A stretch of DNA of 64,000 nt from contig NZ_SODU01000001.1 of assembly GCF_004366075.1 (NCBI RefSeq), forward strand, positions 1,819,134 through 1,883,133. The letters are read 5' to 3'. Below are positions 1-10,100 of the stretch, piece by piece; the stretch's first letter is position 1, and each line of letters opens with the position of its first letter. The DNA comes from Kribbella pratensis. GTDB taxonomy: Bacteria; Actinomycetota; Actinomycetes; Propionibacteriales; Kribbellaceae. The translations under genes and the position numbers were made by a program. The notes under the pieces were generated by a model, which saw only the letters and a program-made list of their open reading frames with translations, was not told the DNA's origin and searched no databases.

Positions 1-1461
1 GATCTTGCGGTCCTGGAAGGCCTTCGTGACCTGGGCGGCCGCCGGCTTTCCGTAGAGCAGCCGGGCAGCCTGGATGGTGTCCTGGGCCGCGGCAGCGAAC
101 GACGTGTCGGGGTCGTAGAAGAACGTCGACTCGAGGATCAGCTTGTTCGCCTTCGTCCGGCCGAGCGCCTGGTGGATGTCCCACAGCGCGTTCGACCAGA
201 TCTCGCCGTCGTCGTGAACCTCACCGGTCTTGTCGTCGATGGTCTTACCGGTGTCCGTCCGACGCAGGCAGTGCGGCTCGTCGGTCGTGTACGACGTCGC
301 GTCCCAGTCCATCACGCACGGCAGCTCGAAACCCTTGCTCACCGGGACCGACATCGTCACGGCCCAGTAGTCGCCGAAGCCCTCACCGATCGCGCCGGCC
401 TCCTCCGACTCACCGAAGCCCGGTACGACGTCGTCCTGGATCGCGTGCCCGTACTCGTGCCAGATCACCTCGGCGTCCTCGGCGTCGTCGACACCACCCT
501 CGCCGACGGTGATCATGTCCGTCGACGGGTCGTAGAACGAGTTGTCTCCGGCGTACGTGTCGACCGAGAAGTCCTGCGACTCGTTGTTGACCTCGGTGAA
601 CCCGAGCTGGTGGATGTACTCCTGCGTCTGGTTGATGTGGTAATACACCATCACCTGCTCGAACTTGTCGTTCGCGCGCTGGTAGACGAACGTGTTCGTC
701 TTGCTCTGGGCCAGGCCGCCCTTGGCCTCGGCGATGTTGACGTACGTGCCGTTGAGCTTGCCGGAGCCGTCCAGGTTGCGCAGGATCACGTTCTTCTGCG
801 CCAGGAACAATGCGTCCTGGTTCTTGTCGTTCTGGTCGGTCAGCTTCTCGTTCTGCTCACTGACCACCGGGTTCGGGTCGAACACCGAGCCGCGGCCGTC
901 GACGTTGTCGCTGATCACCTTCGACTCGACGACGGCGCCGCTGTCCGCGTCGACGAGCGAGCGGGTGACGCCCTCGGCCGAGCGGCTGGTGACGTTCCAG
1001 ACCAGACGCGCGTTCGGTCCACCGATCACCGCGAGCTGCGCGGCTCCACTGGTCGCCCCCGGCTGCGGTACGACGTTCTTGTTCGGCCCGGCGATCCGGG
1101 CACGGTTCGCGCGCGCGGTGACCGCTGCGTTGGCGGTCTGCGTAGCGGACGCCGGCGCGACCGCCGCACTGACATCCAGGTTCGCCGGTACGGCGTCCCG
1201 GCCGTCCGCGATCTGCACCGCGCCGTCCTTGGCCACATGCTTGGCGTAGTACCCATTGATCACCGGCAGCCCCTTGAAGGTCTGCTGGTACCAATAGTGC
1301 TTGCCGAGCAACGACGTCTTGGTCTTGATCAGCTTCAGCCCATTCGGATTGGCCGCCGCCCCTTCCGGCGCGGCCCCCGCAGCACTGGTAAACGACAACC
1401 CGAGCGACACAGTGGCCAACCCCGCAACAACAGCCACAACCGCCTGACGGCGTCTCCTCAT
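1..1461 (-). CDS. secreted M36/M4-like zinc metalloprotease (C-terminus cut by window edge)
   Basis: The frame is open from an ATG at 1461 to base 1, so 487 residues are visible and the C-terminus is missing. It starts with an Arg-rich signal peptide ending near an Ala-Gly-Ala site at about residue 30. A propeptide-like FTP region follows (LGKHYWYQQTFKGLPVINGY). The zinc motif HEYGH is at residues 335-339, and the third ligand fits the Glu of GEGFGDYWA about 20 residues later, as in fungalysin (M36) and thermolysin-like enzymes. An in-frame ATG exists at 1482, but GGGAGGGAAG just before 1461 favours the shorter start. It is probably exported, self-processed and nutritional. The family call is firm; M36 rather than M4 is an inference from HEYGHAIQDD and GEGFGDY. 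Confidence 0.88.
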   Translation of the reverse strand, partial: MRRRRQAVVAVVAGLATVSLGLSFTSAAGAAPEGAAANPNGLKLIKTKTSLLGKHYWYQQTFKGLPVINGYYAKHVAKDGAVQIADGRDAVPANLDVSAAVAPASATQTANAAVTARANRARIAGPNKNVVPQPGATSGAAQLAVIGGPNARLVWNVTSRSAEGVTRSLVDADSGAVVESKVISDNVDGRGSVFDPNPVVSEQNEKLTDQNDKNQDALFLAQKNVILRNLDGSGKLNGTYVNIAEAKGGLAQSKTNTFVYQRANDKFEQVMVYYHINQTQEYIHQLGFTEVNNESQDFSVDTYAGDNSFYDPSTDMITVGEGGVDDAEDAEVIWHEYGHAIQDDVVPGFGESEEAGAIGEGFGDYWAVTMSVPVSKGFELPCVMDWDATSYTTDEPHCLRRTDTGKTIDDKTGEVHDDGEIWSNALWDIHQALGRTKANKLILESTFFYDPDTSFAAAAQDTIQAARLLYGKPAAAQVTKAFQDRKI

Positions 1462-1482
1462 CCGCTTCCCTCCCACATCCAT

Positions 1483-1993
1483 TGCGTAACGCAACCACCA
1501 CAATCCGTCAAACCCTAGTTCCGCAAAGCACCCCCTGGGAAGCAGAAACTCACCAACCCCCACCCCGCAAGGGAAAACCCTGCTGCGCCGAGGTACCCGC
1601 CGACCGCGACCGAACACCTCGTCAGCACACATGCCCAAGCCCCCGCAACCGCCATACCTCAGCCTCCGCCCCCGCCAACCTCCCCACCCTCCTGCAAGCC
1701 CGCCCACACATCGATGACGCAAGCAACCACCCAGAACCAGACCCACGACCGACCCCGCCCCGAAGCCTCCAAAATGGACCCCACCCAACCGACGGCATCA
1801 CCCGCACAACCGAAACTCCTCCCCACCCCGAAATCCCCACCACGAGACCTCTGGAACAAGGGCGGCGAGGCACAGGAATCCATCGAGGCCAAGGCACACG
1901 AGTTGCTGGCATTCACCGAGCGCTGTATCGAAGACGCAATCACCTACGTGTGATATCTCCCGAAGCGCCCCGTTCGGTGGGGTACGTCGCGAC
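1483..1993. other. gene-poor gap between the protease and the secretion operon
   Basis: About 510 bases separate the protease start from the end of the minus-strand operon at 1994. The left part must hold the protease promoter, but no convincing -10/-35 pair is seen. The middle is C-rich on the plus strand and carries several overlapping frames without family matches. Apart from the weak candidate at 1714-1953, nothing can be supported. Confidence 0.4.
1714..1953 (+). CDS. possible small hypothetical protein (79 aa)
   Basis: This small frame has a Pro/Thr/Gln-rich first half and a charged, helix-like second half (GGEAQESIEAKAHELLAF). No family is recognised. There is no clear ribosome-binding site before the ATG at 1714; a second ATG lies at 1774. 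The surrounding C-rich DNA carries open frames on both strands, so this may be chance. It is kept because the C-terminal half has protein-like composition. Confidence 0.25.
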   Translation: MTQATTQNQTHDRPRPEASKMDPTQPTASPAQPKLLPTPKSPPRDLWNKGGEAQESIEAKAHELLAFTERCIEDAITYV

Positions 1994-3040
1994 TCATCGA
2001 CGCTGCAGATATACCTCAAGCGCACTGATACGTTCCGCTACCGACGGCTGGCCGGTGAGCCAGTCCGGCTGCGCGAAGCCACCGCGACGTTGTCCGCCCT
2101 CATGCTGGGCTTGCCATCCGTAGAGGACCTCGAGAAATTTGCGGCCGTAGCCCAGGTCGCCGGTCGTGTGATCGGCCATCCGTTCCGCGAACTTGTTCGC
2201 ACCGATGAACAGCAATGGCGAGAACAGCGGTGCCAGAAAGGCCAACGGCACGGCAAGGCTGTCATAGAAGATCAATGCGGCGAGGATCAGACCCAGATAG
2301 GCGACGAGGAGGAAACCGATGATGGTGCATCCGACCGCCGGGATCGTCCGGCTCAGTTTGAGCAGTTGCCAGACCACGAAGCCGACGATTCGAGCCGGAA
2401 CCGAATACCAGTGCAGAACGCGACTCACCCACAGGTGGCCGTGACGACGCACAGCGAAGTCATGAGCAAGCGCCGCCTCTAAGTGACTCGGAGGCAAGGT
2501 GTAAAGCGCCCAACTCGTCACCGAGAGCGTGTTGCCGCCAGTCGCCGAACCGGTTGGAGTCTCGGCTCTCTCGATCCACATCGTGAACTTGCTCGGGTCG
2601 ACTCCAGACCTGTTCGCGAGGGCGTACCAGATAGGAGCGAGGCGCTGGTTCTCCACCATCGTCGGCCGGCGGAGCCCGAGCAGAAAGCGTGCGATCAGGC
2701 CGTCCGAACCCGGCCAGATCACGATTAGACCAGTGAGGAGCCATGCGCCGACGACAACGACCGGGTTCCAGTCGAATGTTCCCGACAGCCAATAGACGAT
2801 GACGAAGCTCGCGGCGACCCATAGCAGCATGGCGATGAACTCAGCAGCGAACATGCCAGAGCCACCCGGTGCACCCGATGCGGACGGCCCGCCGATTCCG
2901 CGCTCGTACCCATGCGGGCCGTTGACCGGAAGTTGCGGTACGGCATTGTCCTCGCCCGGTTTCCTCGATGATGGCTCGCGAAAGCTCGGCTCCCGCGCAC
3001 CATCATTGGGACGATCGTCCGGGTTCTGCGAGTTGTTCAT
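1994..3040 (-). CDS. M48-like membrane protein with degenerate zinc motif, last gene of the Tcp-like operon
   Basis: The protein has 348 residues. A hydrophilic N-terminal 60 residues precede two membrane segments at about 65-110, then a soluble M48-like core, two further hydrophobic segments and a C-terminal helical part. In the core, LEAALAHDFAVRRHGHLW aligns with the M48 helix LEAVLAHELGH. The first His is kept, the catalytic Glu is Asp and the second His is Val (HDFAV), so normal zinc catalysis is unlikely. The third-ligand motif ExxAD survives as ERMAD, followed by GYGRKFLEVL. It lies 21 bases after the wall-hydrolase gene on the same strand. It may be a pseudoprotease or scaffold of the channel; that role is inferred. 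The M48 fold is judged by motif only. Confidence 0.72.
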   Translation of the reverse strand: MNNSQNPDDRPNDGAREPSFREPSSRKPGEDNAVPQLPVNGPHGYERGIGGPSASGAPGGSGMFAAEFIAMLLWVAASFVIVYWLSGTFDWNPVVVVGAWLLTGLIVIWPGSDGLIARFLLGLRRPTMVENQRLAPIWYALANRSGVDPSKFTMWIERAETPTGSATGGNTLSVTSWALYTLPPSHLEAALAHDFAVRRHGHLWVSRVLHWYSVPARIVGFVVWQLLKLSRTIPAVGCTIIGFLLVAYLGLILAALIFYDSLAVPLAFLAPLFSPLLFIGANKFAERMADHTTGDLGYGRKFLEVLYGWQAQHEGGQRRGGFAQPDWLTGQPSVAERISALEVYLQRR

Positions 3041-3061
3041 GTACCGCCTCAGCAGTTGGAA

Positions 3062-4225
3062 TCAGTAGAGGGACACGTGAACGTGGTCGTAGTGGCCACC
3101 TGTCGCGTCACTCGGATCGTAGACGCCGCCGCCGTTGTACGGCTTCCACTGCCCGGTGCGTGCACTCCAGATCTTCCCGTACCAGATGAGGTAGTGCAGT
3201 CCAGTCGTTCCCGCCGTCTGAATCGCCCAGTTCGCAATGCGATCCCCCTTCGCTCTAGCCGGCGCGGACCGCCGCGAGTCCCCGCCGACGAAGACGTCAC
3301 ACGCTTTCCCCTTCGGATGGTCACTCGTGGGGTTCCAGACATGGGCGTCCCAGCAGCTCATCGGCGGGTTGGCGAGCGCAGCACGAGCCTGCGCGACCCA
3401 CGCGGCCGTGCGTTGGGTCACAAGCCCACCTGTCCCCGTCGGATCCGTGACGCTTGCTGTCTGTGGGGGCCACACGCCGTTGATGGGACGGCCTTCGATC
3501 AGGCCACCCCCGCCGTCACAGTTGTCGTCGACGTCGGTCGGTTGCGATGGTCCGACGGTAGGTTTCGGCCCGGAGCGTCCCGCATAAGGATCGCCTGTCC
3601 GCTCAAGGTCGATACCTGCCTCCACCGCGATTTGCCGCGCCGTGCGCTCATGTCGCGCGTAGGCATCGGGGAAGGCGGAGACCTGAACGGCCTGCGCAGC
3701 CTCGGTGAATGACATAGACGGCCAGCCGTCGATGTCGACCAGGCCCGGAGGGCTTGGTGGATTCGCGCCACCGAAGAACGCCTCGGCAGCATAGGTCGGA
3801 TCCAGAATCTGCTCGACCGTGCCCCAACCCGCGGAAGGACGCTGCTGAAACAGTCCAACCGAGTCACGGTCGCCGTAGTCGATATTTTCGAGTCCCGATT
3901 CCTGCAGCGCCGTCATCAAGGCAACCAGAGTCGCCCGACCAGGAAGGCCACGCGCCACTGCCACGCCGTCGATGATCTTGGCGAAAGCAACCTGCCTCGC
4001 TCGCACCGGCGCATCCGCAGGCGGATCGTCGACCCGGGAACCACCGCTCCCCGGCGGGCAACTCGCGAGGAACCGATCACCTCCAGCACCGAAGGGAACG
4101 ATCAGGACAAAGCTCATCAGACCGACTACGGCCATTGCTCCGAGCGCCTTCAGACCAAGGAGCTTGCTCGCGCTCGAGCCGAAGACACCTCCCGCACCGC
4201 GATCCATGAACATCAGAGTCCCCAT
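3062..4225 (-). CDS. TcpG-like two-domain peptidoglycan hydrolase of the secretion cluster
   Basis: The protein has 387 residues with one membrane anchor at about 24-48 (AMAVVGLMSFVLIVPFGAG), so the rest is extracytoplasmic. Residues about 80-180 form a lysozyme/transglycosylase-like domain with a likely catalytic Glu in ALMTALQESGLENI and the partner motif DSVGLFQQRPSAGWG. The C-terminal part carries an M15-type zinc signature, SDHPKGKACD near residue 300 (SxHxxGxAxD), and ends with HYDHVHVSLY. It therefore appears to combine a glycan-cleaving and a peptide-cleaving module, as expected for an enzyme that opens the wall for a mating-type channel. It starts four bases after the stop of the VirB8-like gene, indicating one operon. 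Substrates are inferred from motifs. Confidence 0.8.
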   Translation of the reverse strand: MGTLMFMDRGAGGVFGSSASKLLGLKALGAMAVVGLMSFVLIVPFGAGGDRFLASCPPGSGGSRVDDPPADAPVRARQVAFAKIIDGVAVARGLPGRATLVALMTALQESGLENIDYGDRDSVGLFQQRPSAGWGTVEQILDPTYAAEAFFGGANPPSPPGLVDIDGWPSMSFTEAAQAVQVSAFPDAYARHERTARQIAVEAGIDLERTGDPYAGRSGPKPTVGPSQPTDVDDNCDGGGGLIEGRPINGVWPPQTASVTDPTGTGGLVTQRTAAWVAQARAALANPPMSCWDAHVWNPTSDHPKGKACDVFVGGDSRRSAPARAKGDRIANWAIQTAGTTGLHYLIWYGKIWSARTGQWKPYNGGGVYDPSDATGGHYDHVHVSLY

Positions 4226-4229
4226 TCGT

Positions 4230-5099
4230 TCATGGACCGGTCCCGCCGTTCAGGTCGCTGATCACCCAACTGCTTCCTTCAGGCACCAACGTGATCAAGA
4301 GCGGCAGCACCATCCGGTTGGGGCGCTTGCCCGTGACATCGATCGTGACGGAGACCAAGCGGGTGATCCGCGTCGGCGTGTCCACCGGAGCTGATTCCGG
4401 CTTTGGCATCTCGACTTTCACCGCGGTTACAGTGGATCTCCCACCGTCGGACTTCAGTGCGTCGTAGGTTGAATCGCCTTCGGACTGCAGGCTCTCTCCG
4501 AGCTCAGTCGTGATGTAGGCAGCTGACTTGTCGATGAGATCTGCATATGTCTCGCTCGACGGATCACGTGTGTAGAACACCCGTGCCCAAGCATTGAGGG
4601 TAGTCGTCGCGGCTGTCGTTGCAGCCGCGGGCGGGTGCTCTGTCAGGATCGGCGGAGTGGAGTTCTGCAGCGTCGCTGGGCTCGAGGGAGTCGTCGTCGA
4701 CTGTGGTGCACTAGGAGACTGCGCCTCGTCAGGCGGTCGCGAAGGAGTCAACACTCCAACATCCCCACGGGTAGGAGGTTCATCTCCTCGCAGCAAACGC
4801 GGCAAGCCGCCGCCGAGACCGAGAACGATGATCGCGAGGATCACGACAGCGACAACGACCGTCACCGGGCTCGAAGGCTCCGCCTGCCGCTGCTGACGGA
4901 GCCAGGCCACGCGTTGTGCGTGATCGTCACGGCGCCAGGTGCGCTTCGCCCGACGACGCTCTCGCCAGCTCAGCTGGTCGATCTCGTCGGGATAGTCGTA
5001 ACCCGTCCGAACCATGTCACGCCAGTTCGTCGGTTCATCGGGCCGGCTGCCGGAATCGTCATCGCGATCACGCCGCGAAGAGTCGCCGCCGCTCTTCAT
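4230..5099 (-). CDS. VirB8/NTF2-like single-pass protein of the secretion cluster
   Basis: The protein has 289 residues: an acidic and basic cytoplasmic head of about 75 residues, one membrane segment (VVVAVVILAIIVLGLGGG), a Pro/Ser/Thr-rich linker, and a C-terminal domain of about 130 residues starting at TTLNAWARVFYTRDPS. That arrangement and the alternating strands at the end (RMVLPLLITLVPEGSSWVI) fit the NTF2-like periplasmic domain of VirB8/TcpC-type channel proteins. It sits between the VirB6-like and wall-hydrolase genes, seven bases after the former. The family is inferred from architecture and context; sequence similarity is weak by eye. Confidence 0.62.
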   Translation of the reverse strand: MKSGGDSSRRDRDDDSGSRPDEPTNWRDMVRTGYDYPDEIDQLSWRERRRAKRTWRRDDHAQRVAWLRQQRQAEPSSPVTVVVAVVILAIIVLGLGGGLPRLLRGDEPPTRGDVGVLTPSRPPDEAQSPSAPQSTTTPSSPATLQNSTPPILTEHPPAAATTAATTTLNAWARVFYTRDPSSETYADLIDKSAAYITTELGESLQSEGDSTYDALKSDGGRSTVTAVKVEMPKPESAPVDTPTRITRLVSVTIDVTGKRPNRMVLPLLITLVPEGSSWVISDLNGGTGP

Positions 5100-5106
5100 C
5101 GTCTGG

Positions 5107-7146
5107 TCACCTGCGGCTTGGCACCATGACCGTCACGCCGTCCTTCGTGACGCTCGAATACTCACGGAACCGCCGGCCCGAACTGGACGGTGCCTTGCGG
5201 CGATCACGAACTGCCTTGGGGGGTCCGTCGCGCAGGCTCGCCGAATGCGTATGAACTCTCGGCTCAAATCTGCTGTGCGAGGCGGGACGACTGTCCTTTC
5301 TGGTTGACTTCGCATGCCTGGCCTGCCTGGCTTCGGCGTTCGATGATCCGCCACCGGCAGCACCCGACTGAAATCCACTATTCGCTGTACTCGACCGACC
5401 GGACGGCGAGGAAGACAATCCCACTGTGATCGTTCGGCGCCGACCGGAGGTCGTTGTTGTGCCACCCGATTTCTCAGAAGCGGCTGTCGCCGATGCCGCG
5501 CCACTGGATGTCTGTGCATGGTCCTTGAGGCGCGACAGCTTCGACTCCTGACTTCCGCCTGAACTCGCACGAGTCGAAGCTGTACCGGCCGGCTCGATAG
5601 CTCGACGGTCAGAAGAGCTCATCGCGTGAGCCGGGGCTTGTCGTGCGGCCAGCATGCGATAGTTGGTCCCGAGCGCCGGTGCCTGTCGGAAGACCCGGAC
5701 GGATGAGGCTCGCTCGACTTGCGTCTCGTACGACCCTCTCGAGCTCTTCTCCCCGACCGTTGGACTCGCAGCTCGGCTGCCTACCACGCCCATGAGACGC
5801 CGGACGGCCCCCATAGCTCCCCTGCGAGCAAGGCCTCCCATGACCAGGCTTCCCATTCCTGGCCGCATCATCGAGCTCATGCTCTCGAAGAGCCGCCGAA
5901 GCCGGAATCCTGCGATGAGAACGGCGATCGCGAGGCCACTCACAGGAAGCCACCCAAGCGTGTCGGTCAAGCTGAAGACTGCAGTGACGAGTGCCAAGGT
6001 GGTTGAGAACACCAGCAGAGCAAGGATCGACTGCAGAACCAGGCCGAGCAAGGCCTCGAACCAGTTCATTCCCCACTGCCTGGTCCGGCCAGGAACAGCC
6101 CACAGACAGGTGAACAGGACACCGACCACCAGCAAGATCATGCAGCCGATGAATGCCATCAAGGCTGTGAACGCAAGTGACACAGTCAAGAAGGCGAACA
6201 GCGTCGCTGCTATCGCTCCAAGAGTCAGCACGCCTACTCGGCCGAACGGATTGTCGCCCTTCGCCCACTTCACTGTCGGCGCGTCACCGCCGCCCTCGGC
6301 CTTGCTGATCTCCTTGTCGATGTAGCTGTTGCGAGCATCGCCGTCGGTGCCCTTGTCGAGGATGGCCTTGCCGTAGCGCTGACAAGCCTGGAGAGATCCG
6401 AACTCGGCAACGCACCACGGGGTCGCCGCGAAGGCTCGCCAGGTTGCGTCACCGGATTTTCGCAGCAACGTGTCACGCTTGGAGCCGGCAAAACTAGGTT
6501 CGGTCCACTCGATCGGCACCTTTGTCGTCGATCCGAGTACCTCGGTGGACGTTCCGACGACCGCGTCGGATCCAATCTGCCTTGCACCATCGACGCCGTG
6601 CAGCCAGGTCGCCGGTGCGACAGCGAAACTCGTTGCCAGCAGCCCTGCGGCAAAGACCCACACCAACTGACTCATCGCACTACCGCTGGCGCGCCGCTGT
6701 GCATACGCCGCAATCGCGCCGAACGCCAGAGCGGACGGCAGCAACCATCCAGCAAGTTGCGTGTTCACCAGACCGATAGCCGACGAAGCAGTGTCGGTCA
6801 ACGGCTTCAGATCGGTGAACGAGAACAGCCACCAGCCGACAGAGATCGCTGCCCGGGTGATTGCGACGATGTACAGCATCACCATATGCGCGTAGCCGTT
6901 GAAGACGGCCTCCATCGGATCGCGGAAGCTCGTTTCGAAGTCCAGCCCATAGACCGTCGGGCTGTACCGCTCGAAGAGCGTTTGCGAATCACCGTGCGTC
7001 AGGTCAGGGGTAGGTAGAAGATCACCGAAACCGGTTGGGTTGGTGGGGCCTTGGTTGGGGTCGGCGGCTAGGGCTAGTTGAGAGGTGAGGATCAGGGAGA
7101 TGGCGAGGACGGTTAGCGCCGTTTGGGTTCGGCGCTGCCATCTCAT
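5107..7146 (-). CDS. VirB6/TcpH-like polytopic membrane protein
   Basis: The protein has 679 residues with an N-terminal signal or anchor (ALTVLAISLILTSQLALA), then about six to eight hydrophobic segments between residues 85 and 425, and a long low-complexity tail rich in Ser, Arg, Gly and Ala (about 430-679). The layout matches VirB6/TrbL or TcpH, the polytopic inner-membrane component of type IV-like channels, often with an extended tail. Its ATG overlaps the stop of the VirB4-like gene by four bases (ATGA, 7143-7146), showing translational coupling. The tail includes several Arg-rich stretches that could bind nucleic acid or partners, which is only a guess. Confidence 0.75.
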   Translation of the reverse strand: MRWQRRTQTALTVLAISLILTSQLALAADPNQGPTNPTGFGDLLPTPDLTHGDSQTLFERYSPTVYGLDFETSFRDPMEAVFNGYAHMVMLYIVAITRAAISVGWWLFSFTDLKPLTDTASSAIGLVNTQLAGWLLPSALAFGAIAAYAQRRASGSAMSQLVWVFAAGLLATSFAVAPATWLHGVDGARQIGSDAVVGTSTEVLGSTTKVPIEWTEPSFAGSKRDTLLRKSGDATWRAFAATPWCVAEFGSLQACQRYGKAILDKGTDGDARNSYIDKEISKAEGGGDAPTVKWAKGDNPFGRVGVLTLGAIAATLFAFLTVSLAFTALMAFIGCMILLVVGVLFTCLWAVPGRTRQWGMNWFEALLGLVLQSILALLVFSTTLALVTAVFSLTDTLGWLPVSGLAIAVLIAGFRLRRLFESMSSMMRPGMGSLVMGGLARRGAMGAVRRLMGVVGSRAASPTVGEKSSRGSYETQVERASSVRVFRQAPALGTNYRMLAARQAPAHAMSSSDRRAIEPAGTASTRASSGGSQESKLSRLKDHAQTSSGAASATAASEKSGGTTTTSGRRRTITVGLSSSPSGRSSTANSGFQSGAAGGGSSNAEARQARHAKSTRKDSRPASHSRFEPRVHTHSASLRDGPPKAVRDRRKAPSSSGRRFREYSSVTKDGVTVMVPSRR

Positions 7147-10100
7147 GCGACGTGCTCCTTGCCGCTGGAGGGCTTGGTGGGTTCTTCGGTGGTGTCGTAG
7201 GCGGGGTACATCGCCTCGTTGTAGGCGGCCTCGTCTGCTTCTTGGTCGTAGACCTCGTCGGGGCCGATCGGTGAGTCGTGGCGGAGGGCGTGACGGTGGT
7301 CTTCGGGGGCGTCTTGGCCGTTGGGGATTGGCGGGTGACCGTTTTGTTGGGCGACCGCTGGGGGGACAGGTTGGGACGGCTGAGCGGACGCTTGTTGCGG
7401 GGTCTCCTCTACCGCGGGTTCTGGTGTGGCTGAGGGGGTAGGCGCGGGCTGGCGCGGTGGTTCGGTGGAGTGGGGCTCCGCGGGCTGAGGGGCCTTGCCG
7501 TTCGTTGGGTAGGTCGCGGCCGCGGCAGGTGGTGTGGGGAGCGCCTGGTTGACCTGCACGGGCGCTGCAGCGGCGGGACCAGTCGGAGCCGACGGCTGGG
7601 CAGGCGAAATCACGCGGTCCTGGAGTTGGGCAGCTGGTGCCGGCTCGAGGAACTCTTCGTCGTCTGCGAAGGGGTCTTCGGGTTCGTACGCCGGAATCGC
7701 GGGAGCCGCGGCGGTCGTGTGTTCGGATTCGGGGGTGGTGCGGAGTAGGGCTGCTACCTGCTGGCTGGGGATGTCGATTTGGACTGTGGCTACTTCGTCC
7801 CAGCGGTCTCGCATGATGCAGTGGCCGTGGCGGATGGATTTGCCGTTGGCGGCGGTGTTGATGCCGCGGACCAGGGTTTGGTACGGCGCGGTTTGCGGGC
7901 GGCCCAGGAGCTCCAGCAACGAGTCGACCTGTTCGCGGGAGCGGAGGCTGAAGGCGAACAGGGTGGTGATCTGCTCGACGAGGCCGGGGAGCTTCAGGAT
8001 CGACGCCGGGTCCTGGGTGTCGAGGACCAGGGAGGCGCCCAGGGCGCGGCCGACACGGGCGATGTAGTCCAGGAACGAGGCGCCGTCAGGGGTCTTCGTC
8101 AGCAGGTGGACCTCAGGGACGATGACGACCTTGGAGCGGCCGCGGAACTCGCGGCGTCCCGTCGTACGGACCATCCAGGCCAGGCAGCCGCGCAGGCAGG
8201 CCATGCCGACGCGTTCGATCGGGGACCAGGACTCGGGGGCCGACTCGGGGGACGGCAGCGTCAGGCCGGGCATCTGGACGACCCAGAGGCCTGGGTTCGT
8301 GGTCAGCGACGAGAGGCCGGACGGCGGGCCGGCGACGACGGAGCCGAGACCTGTCTCGACCAGGTCGCGCAGCGCGAAGCCGACAGTCCGCACGGTCTCC
8401 GAATCGGAGGCGCAGAGTCGCTGGATGACACCCCACGACGACGGATCGGGTGACTGAATCTCGGCGCGGGTGGCAGCCATGACTGGCGCCTCAGCCGCAC
8501 CGCGCAGGTGGGGTGGCAGCAACAGCATCAGCTGCGAAGGGGCTTGCAGCAGTGCGTCGTCAACGGGCAGCACCCGCAGTAGGTCTGCAGCACCGGAGAA
8601 CTGTGCGGTGATCTCAATGACAGCAGTGGGTACGCCGTATTCCGCCGCGACCGCGGACACGCCGGCAGCGTCGCCCTTCAGGTCCAGCAGCGGCACCCAC
8701 GCACCGGCGAACGCGGAGTCCAGACCGCCCAGCATCGCGGCAGTCGTCTTCCCTCGACCAGACCGGCCCAGGAACAGCGTCGTGGTCGCGTCACCCAGTG
8801 CAGAACCAGCTGCGGCGTCGAAACGCACCAAACCCGGTGTAGAGCCGGTCAGATAGCCGATGGCCGGCCCAGTGGCGTCACCGATCGACGCGCCGCCCCA
8901 AAACCAGGACCCGAAGAACGCGGTCGACTCCCGCACGTGCCCGAGGTCGGGCACGCGCAGCTGGTCGCCCGGCAAGGACTCCAGCCACAGATCGCGCTGC
9001 TCGTCCGCTCCGGCGGCAACGGTGATGCCCCGGTCCGCGTAGTGCGCGATGACCGCGTCGACGTACGCCTCGAGGTCCTCACGCGTGTCCGCGCTGACCA
9101 GCAACCGAGGGTGGTCCTCGACCAGGGTCAGACCGCTGCGGTTGATGTCGCGCTTGACCTCGCGCATGACGCGCTCGGTCTCGACGATCTCGTCGGCGGT
9201 CTCCTCCGCAGTACCCTTCGCGGCCGAGCGGCGCTGCTCCTTCGCGCTCTTCCGGGTCTCGTCGACCAGGTGGCGCGCGGTCTTCTTCGTCAGTACGCGA
9301 AACCGGACCGAGGCCTCGACGGTGACGTCGATCTCGTCGCCGTCGTCGTCGATCGCCTTGATCTCCGACAGCGTCCGCAGCCACTCCCCCGCACCCGGGG
9401 TCTCGAGCTCCTCGGGGAAGTCCGTCATCGCGAGGACAGTCGTGTACGCCGCGATCTGGCCACGCGTGTCGTAGATCCGCAGATGGTCGGTGTACGGCAC
9501 CACGCGACCGGACGTCAGCCGGGCCAGCGAGGCACCGGTGATCAGACCGCGTCGCGGCGCCGCGACCGCACCGCGGTGCATCTCGCGGCTGATCAGCCAG
9601 GAGATCACCTCAGCCGGCGCGGTGTGGGCCCGCCACACGGTCGAGCCGAGCTGACGGGCGAGCTTGCGCACGCGCTCGTCCAGGTGCGCGAGCTCGCGCG
9701 CGCTCACCCGCCACGACGTCGTACCGAGGGCATCGCTGATCGAGCCGCGGACCTGCGCGGTTGCCCGCGGGTCGCGGTCGGACAGGTGTACGCCGAGCGC
9801 GACGTACCGCTCCGGCATCCGCATCTCGTCGATCCGGTCGGCCCGGGTCTGCGCCCACGCTTCGTGGTCGCCGAGCCGGTAGTGGCCGGCCACCGAGTCG
9901 ATGTAGTCCTGACCGGTCGAACGGCCCCAGACCACCTTCAGATGGCTGAGCCGGTCACCGAGGATCGTCGCCGCCGCGCTGACCGCCGCGTCGAGGGCCG
10001 CGTCCTGCTCGGCCTCGGTGGCCAGGTCGGTGTTCGCCACCGAGATCAGGAACCACGCCTCGGCGCTGCGCTCGGTCACCAGCAGGCCGTCGGCGATGGC

